Shown piece by piece: positions 30,291 to 38,434 of a DNA stretch of 39,912 nucleotides. Each line of letters opens with the position of its first letter. Within the stretch, counting starts at the first letter, position 1. The stretch comes from Candidatus Uhrbacteria bacterium (GTDB lineage: Bacteria > Patescibacteriota > Patescibacteriia > JACQRZ01). The notes beneath the pieces are model-generated. The model made no database searches, was not told the origin of the DNA, and was given only the letters and a program-made list of their open reading frames with translations. A program made the position numbers and the translations under genes. The stretch is taken from contig JACQSB010000020.1 in the NCBI GenBank assembly GCA_016206175.1, forward strand, positions 1-39,912, read 5' to 3'.

Positions 30291-31793
30291 TTATGAATTA
30301 ATAAAAGTATCAAAATCTCTGGCAACTTGGATCAAAAGACGCGTACCAACACCGGTCGCGCCGCGTGATAAAAACAGATCGTCCTTTCCTGACATAGTGC
30401 TTGCTATGTCGATATGTGCCCATGCGGGAAATTTTTTTGCAAACTGATGCAGAAACATCCCGCCGATGATCGTTCCTGCTTCCCGATACCTGCTGCTATT
30501 CGTCACATCGGCAGTATATCCCTTAATATGAGATTCATAATCATCCCACAACGGCAGCTGCCAAAGAGAATCTCCGCTTCGCGCTCCGCATGCAAGCATA
30601 AATTGAGCGCACTTCTCCTGCGGAGACATCACGAGCGAAGCATAGCGTCCCATCACCACCGTTGCGGCGCCGGTCAACGTTGCGACATCAATGACGAGCG
30701 ATGGCTCATATCGTTCGGCATACGTCAGTGCGTCAGTGAGCAGCACGCGACCTTCGGCATCAGTATGTCCAATCTCCACTGTTTTTCCTGATAGCGTTTT
30801 GACTACATCGCCCGGCCGGTAGCTTGATCCCGACGGCATATTTTCCGCAGCTGGCACAAGACCAATACAGTTGATCGGCAACTTGAGTGATGCAATAGTT
30901 GAGATCGCACCAATCACGCTTGCTCCGCCGCTCATATCCATATGCATCTCTTCCATAGATCGATCCGGCTTGATCTGCAAGCCGCCACTGTCGAAAGTAA
31001 TGCCTTTGCCGATAAAAACGATGGGCTTTGTCTTCTTTTTCGCGGCGGAATACTCCATGATGATAAACTGTGCTTCTTCACTGCTGCCGCTTGAAACCCC
31101 GAGTATGCCACCCATGCCAAGCTGTTTCATTTTTTGCTCTCCGAATACTGTCACGGCAAAACCATACTTTTTTCCATTTTTCCTTGCATACGATGCCAGC
31201 AGCTTTGGAGTCATATGTCCGCCCGGAATGTTTGCCAATTCTCGTACTTCGTTCACCCGTTCACCGATTACGGTGCCTGTTGCTATTGCTTCGGACATGC
31301 CGGTAATCTTGTGTACGCCGTAAAGAATTTCTTTGATTGCAGGCCATCCATCGTCTGGCTGCGTGAAGTAGGTAGTAAATTCGTATGCTCCAATCTCGGC
31401 ATTCGCAGCACAATGTTCTGCGCGTACAGACTCGCCCTCAGTAGCAAGCGCAAAATCATTCGGTACCACAACGATCTTTGATAGTCGCTTCTTCTTTGCC
31501 GTCATGATAACCGACCTCATACAACGTTCGGCTAGTCTGGCGTTCCATTTCTCTTTTGATCCTAAACCAAAAAGCAACACCACCCGCCTCGCCGAAGGCA
31601 TGCAAAACAGTTCTTGAGAGTATAATTCTGCTTTCCATTCTTTTGAAGCAAAAGATAAGTACTCTCTATCGCTTGGGGCGAGAGATTGGAATAATGGATG
31701 GCTGCCACATACTCCATCCTGAAACAGCGGCATAACGAATGCCGCTTTCTGATCCGTGATTGGTTTTTTGAGAGATACTACTCTGTGTTTCAT
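30291..31793 (-). CDS. pepA: Leucyl aminopeptidase, M17 family
   Basis: This two-metal cytosolic aminopeptidase removes N-terminal residues from peptides. The 500-residue protein has an N-terminal macro-like domain (~1-165) and the catalytic domain with GKGITFDSGGLQIKP (K263, D268), MHMDMSGGASV (D286) and GHTDAEGRVLLTDAL (D345, E347, R349). The usual NTDAEGR reads HTDAEGR; the metal ligands and catalytic Lys/Arg are kept. A spaced AAGAGG lies just before the ATG at 31793. It has its own extended -10 promoter and is followed by the zinc-ribbon gene. Confidence 0.95.
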   Translation of the reverse strand: MKHRVVSLKKPITDQKAAFVMPLFQDGVCGSHPLFQSLAPSDREYLSFASKEWKAELYSQELFCMPSARRVVLLFGLGSKEKWNARLAERCMRSVIMTAKKKRLSKIVVVPNDFALATEGESVRAEHCAANAEIGAYEFTTYFTQPDDGWPAIKEILYGVHKITGMSEAIATGTVIGERVNEVRELANIPGGHMTPKLLASYARKNGKKYGFAVTVFGEQKMKQLGMGGILGVSSGSSEEAQFIIMEYSAAKKKTKPIVFIGKGITFDSGGLQIKPDRSMEEMHMDMSGGASVIGAISTIASLKLPINCIGLVPAAENMPSGSSYRPGDVVKTLSGKTVEIGHTDAEGRVLLTDALTYAERYEPSLVIDVATLTGAATVVMGRYASLVMSPQEKCAQFMLACGARSGDSLWQLPLWDDYESHIKGYTADVTNSSRYREAGTIIGGMFLHQFAKKFPAWAHIDIASTMSGKDDLFLSRGATGVGTRLLIQVARDFDTFINS

Positions 31794-31831
31794 AAGACCT
31801 CTTGTTATTCACAGCATGGAAATCCGCAACG

Positions 31832-31840
31832 ATTATATCA
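31832..31840 (-). promoter_or_regulatory. Extended -10 promoter for pepA
   Basis: TGATATAAT on the minus strand: perfect TATAAT (31837-31832) with TGn. No clear -35 is present. The predicted start near 31825 gives a ~32-base leader. Confidence 0.5.
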
Positions 31841-31864
31841 CGCTTGTAAAAATATCACTGTGGA

Positions 31865-33394
31865 TTACTTGCCGTTTTGTGAAAGCAATGATGTGCCGGT
31901 CATCGAAGGAGGAATCGGCAGCGCAAGCGCAGATAAAATTGTCGGCGTTACATCGGCAAGGGTTCCTTGTTTGAGTTGATATCCATCAGCTGTCACCAGC
32001 AACGGAACCGGATGTATCGTGTGGGCAGTATGAAGCACCCCGCTCGTAGGATCAACCCCTACTTCCGCATTGCCATGATCAGCAGTGAGGAAAAGCATGC
32101 CGCCGGATTTATGAATATAAGAGAAAAGCCTTCCGATTTCGGTGTCTATTGTGGCCACGGCGCGAATGGTTGCTTCAAAGTTTGCCGTATGCGCTACCAT
32201 ATCCGCATTTGCGTAATTGATAAATACAAAATCTATTTTTCTATCAATCTGCTCGAGTGCCTTGACGGTAATTTCTGACGCTTTCATCTCTGGCGCTTGA
32301 TCATGGGTGCGGATGTCCTTTCTGCTTTCAATGAGGATATGCTGCTCTCCTTCGTGTGGTTCTTCCCTTCCCCCGTTCAAGAAATATGTTGCGTGCGCGT
32401 ACTTTTCCGTCTCTGCGATATGGGCCTGCTTCAAGCCAGCACGCGATAGTTCTGCTGCCAGCGTTGTTTCCACACCAGCACCAGAAAATGCCACTAACGA
32501 CTTGAGATTTTTATCATACGAAGTCATGGTAACGAAGCAAAGATTTTTCTCCTCGCTGCAATCCATAATTCTTTTTGAGAGCATGCGGGCGCGGTCGGGG
32601 CGAAAATTGATAAATAGAACACCATCGTTTGCTTCGATCGGATAGGGCCTTCCATTATCATCAACAAACACAATCGGATCGATGTGCTCGTCGACTTTGC
32701 CTTGTCGGTATAACGCGTCTATGACTTCGGATGGTCGCGCGCGATGGAGCGCGTCTGCTGCCGCATAGAAAATAGCATCTTCTGCTTTTTTTACTCTATG
32801 CCAGTTATGATCGCGATCCATGGCGTAAAAACGTCCTGATACGGTTGCAATAAAACCGATACCAAGTTCATCAAGATACGTTTCAAGTTCTGCCAGATAC
32901 TCTTTCGCGCTTTGCGGGGGTGTATCGCGACCGTCGGTAAAGGCATGAATGGCTATTTTCCTGACACCAACGTTTTTTGCCGCGGATAAAATGCCGGTAA
33001 GGTGTGAATTATGGCTATGGATACCACCCGGACTTACGAGACCAAGAATATGAAGCACGGAATCATGCTTCAACACATGAGCAAACACCGCACGGAATGC
33101 TTCATTTGTCTCAAAATGACCGGCATGCATTGCCTTGGTGATGCGCACCAAATCGGTATCAATGACTTTACCAGCGCCGATTGTCAGGTGACCGATCTCG
33201 CTGGTACCTGCCTGACCTTCGGGCAAACCAATCGCCGGACCGCTTGCCTCCAATAATGTATGCGGATATCGGGCAAACAATGCATCAAGATGCGGTGTCC
33301 GCGCTTGCGCGATCGCATTATGTGTTTTTTCTGCTCGATACCCCCATCCGTCGAGCACAACGAGTACGATTGGTGTATGGAATTGCGCGGGCAT
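31865..33394 (-). CDS. gpmI: 2,3-bisphosphoglycerate-independent phosphoglycerate mutase
   Basis: The enzyme interconverts 3- and 2-phosphoglycerate in glycolysis with two manganese ions and a phosphoserine intermediate. The 509-residue protein has VVLDGWG (D15), GTSEIGHLTIGAGK with catalytic S65, and HAFTDGRDTPP, SGRFYAMDRD and NFRPDRAR in the transferase domain. The C-terminal metal site is FLTADHGNAEVGVDP and LHTAHTIHPVPLLV. The usual MGNSEVGH reads AGTSEIGH, with the serine kept. Length is normal. It carries its own promoter. Confidence 0.95.
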   Translation of the reverse strand: MPAQFHTPIVLVVLDGWGYRAEKTHNAIAQARTPHLDALFARYPHTLLEASGPAIGLPEGQAGTSEIGHLTIGAGKVIDTDLVRITKAMHAGHFETNEAFRAVFAHVLKHDSVLHILGLVSPGGIHSHNSHLTGILSAAKNVGVRKIAIHAFTDGRDTPPQSAKEYLAELETYLDELGIGFIATVSGRFYAMDRDHNWHRVKKAEDAIFYAAADALHRARPSEVIDALYRQGKVDEHIDPIVFVDDNGRPYPIEANDGVLFINFRPDRARMLSKRIMDCSEEKNLCFVTMTSYDKNLKSLVAFSGAGVETTLAAELSRAGLKQAHIAETEKYAHATYFLNGGREEPHEGEQHILIESRKDIRTHDQAPEMKASEITVKALEQIDRKIDFVFINYANADMVAHTANFEATIRAVATIDTEIGRLFSYIHKSGGMLFLTADHGNAEVGVDPTSGVLHTAHTIHPVPLLVTADGYQLKQGTLADVTPTILSALALPIPPSMTGTSLLSQNGK

Positions 33395-33419
33395 ACCTAT
33401 GCGGCAAAATTATGCGTTG

Positions 33420-33447
33420 AGTATACTCCGTGTCCGGCAGCCGTCAA
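33420..33447 (-). promoter_or_regulatory. Sigma-70-type promoter of gpmI
   Basis: TTGACG (33447-33442), a 16-base spacer and TATACT (33425-33420) on the minus strand, in the 54-base gap between the antiporter stop and the gpmI start at 33394. Transcription would start near 33413. Confidence 0.6.
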
Positions 33448-33448
33448 T

Positions 33449-35146
33449 TTATCCGTTGGACGGATGCTCATGTCCTTCGCTGATACGCACGCGGAGTTGT
33501 TGCATATGCTCCTTTTTAAGCTTCGTGTATCCGGCACGTTTACTTTTCAAATCTATTACAAGCCGTGCCGCATGCTGCCCACCGAGGAAATGCGGCATAA
33601 TCACATAGTCCACGCCTCGTTCATACTGTAAAAGCGCATCTTGTATTTGGTGCGCAACACAGATAAAGATTGCATTTGGCTTGCGCGCTTGTATCATACG
33701 ATGGATGAGCTGATTAGTGGAAATATCAGGGATAGTAGATACTGCGATCTCAAGCCTGGAAAAATCAATCTCTTCCAGCAAGCCAAGATTGGAGGCATCC
33801 CCATATATAGCAGGCACTTTTTTGCGATGGAGCCGTACGATCGTTTTTGGATTGTGATCAACAACGAAAAAATCTTTCCCGAGTGTTGCAAACGCATTCA
33901 TAAAATCCGCGCCGATCCGGTTACAGCCAAAAAGAATGGCTTGATAAGCATGGACTTTCACTTCTTTTCCCAACGCATTCTTTTTTTCAAAGATACCAAG
34001 GTACGGTTCAAAAAAACGATACACAGCATCTGAATACATGATGAGGTAAGACGAGCCAAAGATGGTGATGAGACCTACCAGGGTAGTAAGCGATAATATT
34101 TGCGGATCAACGTGATTGTATGTCACCCCCATCGCAACAAATATAAGAGAAAACTCACTGATCTGCGCTACCGTCAATCCTATCTGGAAACTAGTGCGTT
34201 TTTGATACCCTAAGATACCCATAAGCACCATAAGGATAAGAGGATTGCCGACCAAAACGAATAGAGATAACAACAGCGCCGTCGGAACAAGTGCCAAAAT
34301 ATCATCCAGATGCATCTGCGCTCCCAGCATGACAAAAAATAATACGATAAAAAAGTCGCGCAGCGGTATGAGGCGCGCATTGATCTCATATCGGACTGGC
34401 AGCGTGGAAAGCGCAACACCGGCAATGAGCGCGCCACTCTCAAGAGAAAAACCTGTGCTTTTGAAAAGAGATGCGATTGTGAACCCCCATCCGATCGCGA
34501 AGAGAAACAACAACTCTAACGATGATGCCAAAAATCCCGCAATCCGAGGTAGGAGGAAACGGGTGGTAAGTATGATCGCGATGATTAAACCTAATCCTGC
34601 CGCGATTAACGAAGCAAGCGCTGTGGGACGCGCGGCATCTTGATTAAAGAGTGGCACGATAAAGAGCAGAAGGATGACAATGAAATCCTGCACAAGGAGG
34701 AAACCGATTGATATTTTTGCATATAATTTTTCAAGGTCACCCTTATCGGAAAGCAACTTTAAGATAATGATCGTACTGCTGAATGCAAGCGCGACGCTTA
34801 GATAAAATGATGTCAAAGGATTGAATCCAAGCGCAATGGCTATCGCATATCCAACCAAAGATGTGATAAGCACTTGTCCGATACCGGTCACTGATGCAAC
34901 GCGGCCGTATTGGCGTATGACGTGCGGATTCAAATTGAGTCCTACGGTAAAAAGCAAAATCGCGATGCCGATTTCGCCAAACAGCGAAAACACATCAACA
35001 GATTGAAGAAGATTCCACACAAACGGACCGACCAGCAAACCCGTGATGATATGTCCGATGATCAGCGGCTGGCGCAACAGTCGCATGATGGCCGAGACGA
35101 CTGCCGCGACTCCGACGATGATTGTGAGTTCAAAAAAAAGATTCAT
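33449..35146 (-). CDS. KefB-like monovalent cation:proton antiporter with TrkA-N domain
   Basis: The start at 35146 is set by the ATGA overlap with the UPF0182 stop (35145-35143); a longer frame to 35206 lies inside that gene. The ~565-residue protein has about 12 membrane segments of the Na/H-exchanger (CPA2) type (PLIIGHIITGLLVGP, LALAFSSTIIILKLLSDKG, GFLLVQDFIVILLL, ESGALIAGVALS). A cytoplasmic TrkA-N/RCK domain follows near residue 400 (AILFGCNRIGADFMNAF, FFVVDHNPKTIV, IYGDASNLGLLEEI). The Gly-rich nucleotide loop is degenerate (GCNRIG). It probably exports K+ or Na+ in exchange for protons. Confidence 0.9.
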   Translation of the reverse strand: MNLFFELTIIVGVAAVVSAIMRLLRQPLIIGHIITGLLVGPFVWNLLQSVDVFSLFGEIGIAILLFTVGLNLNPHVIRQYGRVASVTGIGQVLITSLVGYAIAIALGFNPLTSFYLSVALAFSSTIIILKLLSDKGDLEKLYAKISIGFLLVQDFIVILLLFIVPLFNQDAARPTALASLIAAGLGLIIAIILTTRFLLPRIAGFLASSLELLFLFAIGWGFTIASLFKSTGFSLESGALIAGVALSTLPVRYEINARLIPLRDFFIVLFFVMLGAQMHLDDILALVPTALLLSLFVLVGNPLILMVLMGILGYQKRTSFQIGLTVAQISEFSLIFVAMGVTYNHVDPQILSLTTLVGLITIFGSSYLIMYSDAVYRFFEPYLGIFEKKNALGKEVKVHAYQAILFGCNRIGADFMNAFATLGKDFFVVDHNPKTIVRLHRKKVPAIYGDASNLGLLEEIDFSRLEIAVSTIPDISTNQLIHRMIQARKPNAIFICVAHQIQDALLQYERGVDYVIMPHFLGGQHAARLVIDLKSKRAGYTKLKKEHMQQLRVRISEGHEHPSNG

Positions 35147-37959
35147 GGCGCCAAACGTCTGAGCACTTCCCCTAAGGTCTTGATTTGGGATCCATACTCG
35201 GACCAATTGCCTTCTCGTTGCGCACGTAAAGCAGCATCGTATGCTTGTTGCGCTCGTTTGAACAAATCTGCGGTATCGGTTTCCTTTTTAGGCGTTGGCG
35301 TCTCCTGCTCCGCAGATACCGGCTGCGGCTCTTTTTTACCGAGCCCGCTGCCGAAAATCTTTTCTAACCCTTTCTCAAGAGTCTCTTCCATCGCGATTTT
35401 GTTTTCATACGCTACTATTACACGTTTGAGTTCCGGTATTTTTCCTGTTTCCGCTTTCAGATAAAGCGCTCGCACATAGACGAGCGACGACTCAATGGGA
35501 ATAACTAAGAGCGGACCTTGAATGACTTGCGACCCGCGCTGATCCCAGAGAGAAATCTGTCGGCTGATCTCTGCATCTTGGTTGATTCTGCCGATGATCT
35601 GCTTTGGTCCAAACACGAGTTTGTCTTTTGGGAAACGATACACGACAAGCTTGCCATACATATCTCCATCGCTGCGCGCAACCATCCATGCCGAAAGGTT
35701 ATCCTTCGCGCGAGGAGTAAACGGCAACATCAGAATATACTCTTCACGCTTCTCACCCGGCAACTTCATGATCATGTGGCGCGGAGCCATTGAACCTGCT
35801 CGGTCTGTCGGCTGAACGGTGTCCTGCGCGTTGACAGGCTGTGCCACGCCGTAGCCCTCAAGGGCATAGGAGGGTACTTCCCATAGATCTTCTTTATTGT
35901 AAAAGATCTGCGGGTCACCCATGTGGTAGGTGGTATACATTGTAGTCTGTGCCGTGAAGATGTCTTCGGGGTAGCGCGTGTGAAGTCGAAGCGATGCCGG
36001 CATATCCGCAAGCTGCACAAACATGGAAGGAAATATCCGCGCGTACGTCTGGATGATCGGGTCGGCAGGATCAGCGACGTAGAGTTTGACAGTGCCATCG
36101 TAGGCATCAATAGTCGCCTTTACGGAGTTCCGCACGTAATTCAACCGCTCATTGCGCATGACCAGCGGTTGCGAATACGGATAGCGATCTGTTGTGGTGT
36201 ATGCATCAAGAATCCATACAAGCCTGCCATCGGCAATAACGAGGTACGGATCATTGTCCCATGACAGAAACGGTGCGATGCGGCCTACACGTTCAATAAT
36301 GTTTCGATGGAGCAAGATTTTGCTTTGTGCCGTGATATCGCCCGAAAGCAAAAATTTCAATGACTGGAACCGAATAGCATAGACTAATCGCCGAAAGAAA
36401 GATCCGATCGAGACACCGCCTTTCCCGGAATACTCGGTGAACACATTTTCATCGCCTTGTGGATAATCAAATTCGCGTGACTTTGTTTTTACGATGACGT
36501 AATCGTTTGCAAGTTCTCCAAAATATATTTCCGGCCTCGCTACGCGCAACTCTGTTTTTTCAGACTTTGGCGGCAGGTCTTTGACGAAAAGCACCGGCAA
36601 TCCTTCCGGCGTCACCTGATTGACCGGCCCAGCTGCCACACCATACCCATGGGTAAAAGTGAGCCGCTCGTTGATCCATGTTTTATTCGGCAAATTTTCC
36701 GGAGAGAGCTCGCGCGGAGAAAGCATGATCTGGCGAAGCTCGCCATCGATCGCGTATCTGTCATTGTCAACCGAACCAAACTCGTAGTATGTGCGGATCT
36801 CTTGGATCTGTGAAAAAGTAGATAGCAATGGAGCGCGATCCCATAACCTAACATTTTTAACCGTTGCGCTGTTTGAAACGATGTCTGATGCTTGCAACGA
36901 TAGCGAAGGGTCAATCTCTCGTTCCTCTACTTTGTCGAGGCCATATGCCGATCGTGTCGCAGCGATCGCATTATTGATAAAAGGAGTTTCCTTGGCAAGT
37001 TCATTTGGCGCGACCACGAGCCGTTGGTAGAGCGGCGGCACACCGGCAGTGACCCCACTAATAACGATTGACACTGCTACGGCGATAGTGAGCGGACCTA
37101 TCTTGCCTGTGAATGCATACAGCAACATCAGGAGCGCTGCCGCCGCAAATACGATTGCCGATGTGCGAAGCAGTGGGAGCACAATATGCGCATCAGTAGC
37201 ACTCGCCCCAAATACAATGCCACTATTCATGATAACGAGTTCGTATGCTGCAAACAGCGTACCAACTGATGCAGCAGCAAAAAAGAATGCCAGAAGAACA
37301 CCGAGATGCAAGCGTGCTTTTCGAAAAACGCCGTATCCGGCGTCTACGACAACTCGACGAGTACCTCCAAATCGTGAGAAGATTCCTGAAAGCAATGTGG
37401 CAAGATTAAATCCGCCTTGCAGGAAATAGGCAGTAGCGCACGCGATGAGCGCTAAGGTAATAAGAAACTTTGCAAAACTTAAAAGGAGAGAATAGACAGG
37501 GAGAGAAAAAACGTAGAACGAAATATCTCTGGAAAATAACGGATCAGCTGCGCCAAACGGTACCTTGTTCAAAAAAACAAGTATTTCTCTCCAATACACG
37601 CTCGCGATGATGCCGGCCATGATGCCAACTACGATACTGGCGATGATGCCAAGCTTATAAACCGCTGCTTGTCCGAGCGTAATCGCTCTACCAATGAGCT
37701 GTTCGGAAATTGTTGCCTGCCAGCCTGATCGTGTCTTAGACGCGATTACGACATTGGCAGCAAGAAAAAGCGCGGTAAGGATACCGACGGCAAAACCGAT
37801 GTAAAGCCGTGCAAATATCGCCGTGCGAAATATGCTGCCAAATCCAACTTCGTCAAACCACCACCAATCGCTGATAAAAGAAATAATGCCGGGTAAAAAA
37901 ATACCAAGACCGACAACTGCCGCTAGAAGTATATATGAAAGTAATGATGAAATCTTCAT
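35143..37959 (-). CDS. UPF0182-family large membrane protein
   Basis: The 938-residue protein has about seven membrane segments in the first ~310 residues (LSYILLAAVVGLGIFLPGIISFISDWWWFDEVGF at the start is the family mark). A large extracellular part follows, with NVRLWDRAPLLSTFSQIQEIRTYYEFGSVD, LTFTHGYGVAAGPVNQVTPEGLPV, PEIYFGELANDYVIV and FYNKEDLWEVP, as in COG1615 proteins of Actinobacteria and CPR. A Pro/Glu-rich linker and a short helical tail end the protein. The function is unknown. It overlaps the antiporter by 4 bases and follows the DoxX gene by 3. Confidence 0.9.
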   Translation of the reverse strand: MKISSLLSYILLAAVVGLGIFLPGIISFISDWWWFDEVGFGSIFRTAIFARLYIGFAVGILTALFLAANVVIASKTRSGWQATISEQLIGRAITLGQAAVYKLGIIASIVVGIMAGIIASVYWREILVFLNKVPFGAADPLFSRDISFYVFSLPVYSLLLSFAKFLITLALIACATAYFLQGGFNLATLLSGIFSRFGGTRRVVVDAGYGVFRKARLHLGVLLAFFFAAASVGTLFAAYELVIMNSGIVFGASATDAHIVLPLLRTSAIVFAAAALLMLLYAFTGKIGPLTIAVAVSIVISGVTAGVPPLYQRLVVAPNELAKETPFINNAIAATRSAYGLDKVEEREIDPSLSLQASDIVSNSATVKNVRLWDRAPLLSTFSQIQEIRTYYEFGSVDNDRYAIDGELRQIMLSPRELSPENLPNKTWINERLTFTHGYGVAAGPVNQVTPEGLPVLFVKDLPPKSEKTELRVARPEIYFGELANDYVIVKTKSREFDYPQGDENVFTEYSGKGGVSIGSFFRRLVYAIRFQSLKFLLSGDITAQSKILLHRNIIERVGRIAPFLSWDNDPYLVIADGRLVWILDAYTTTDRYPYSQPLVMRNERLNYVRNSVKATIDAYDGTVKLYVADPADPIIQTYARIFPSMFVQLADMPASLRLHTRYPEDIFTAQTTMYTTYHMGDPQIFYNKEDLWEVPSYALEGYGVAQPVNAQDTVQPTDRAGSMAPRHMIMKLPGEKREEYILMLPFTPRAKDNLSAWMVARSDGDMYGKLVVYRFPKDKLVFGPKQIIGRINQDAEISRQISLWDQRGSQVIQGPLLVIPIESSLVYVRALYLKAETGKIPELKRVIVAYENKIAMEETLEKGLEKIFGSGLGKKEPQPVSAEQETPTPKKETDTADLFKRAQQAYDAALRAQREGNWSEYGSQIKTLGEVLRRLAP

Positions 37960-37962
37960 TTC

Positions 37963-38334
37963 TCAAAATGAAGATAGGATGATTGCAATGCTTGCAGCAA
38001 ACAAGATAAAATCCAACTCCCATCCCCCGTCACCGGTAAATTTCTTGCCCCACTTTGCGATCTTAAAATATGTCGCGCCAACCATAATGATTGCCACAGC
38101 AGCCGCTCCAACCAACGGCAAAACCCCAAGGATGAGAAGCACGCCTGCCACCGGTTCCACGACAGAAAGCATCTTCATCATATTTAACATTTGAGCTGGC
38201 ATCTGTTCTGACGGCTGCATTTTCCACATTGCCATTTTTTGCTTGCCATGCACAAGAAAGATAATCCCCACCGCGATGCGAAGAATCGCGAATGCTACTG
38301 ACACAAGATCAGTTGGTAATAGTAGTATCGACAT
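37963..38334 (-). CDS. DoxX-family membrane protein
   Basis: From the ATG at 38334 the protein is 123 residues with four membrane segments: ILRIAVGIIFLVHGKQKM, VVEPVAGVLLILGVLPLVGAAAVAIIMVGA and a C-terminal FILFAASIAIILS. The 'R...G..f..hG..K' and 'E...g..L.lG......a' pattern is the DoxX signature. DoxX proteins are linked to redox or sulfur stress in some bacteria; the role is unclear. An ATG at 38382 would add 16 residues without membrane character. It heads the DoxX-UPF0182-antiporter operon, and the gene on the other side is divergent. Confidence 0.8.
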   Translation of the reverse strand: MSILLLPTDLVSVAFAILRIAVGIIFLVHGKQKMAMWKMQPSEQMPAQMLNMMKMLSVVEPVAGVLLILGVLPLVGAAAVAIIMVGATYFKIAKWGKKFTGDGGWELDFILFAASIAIILSSF

Positions 38335-38397
38335 AATAATTGTTAATCGATTTGATCCTGATGCACTGTATACCATTCTCATGATTTTGTCACGAGA

Positions 38398-38425
38398 TTG
38401 ATTTTCTCAAAGCTTCGGATACACT
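38398..38425 (+). promoter_or_regulatory. Possible promoter of the PAP2-like/LssY gene
   Basis: TTGATT (38398-38403), a 16-base spacer and TACACT (38420-38425) on the plus strand. The start of transcription would fall only a few bases before the ATG at 38435, giving a nearly leaderless message. The match is moderate. Confidence 0.3.
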
Positions 38426-38434
38426 CATAGCTGT

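Noticed and set aside
32958-33256. Plus-strand frames opposite gpmI and other conserved genes
   Set aside because: They lie fully inside conserved minus-strand genes with strong family matches and show no recognisable product.
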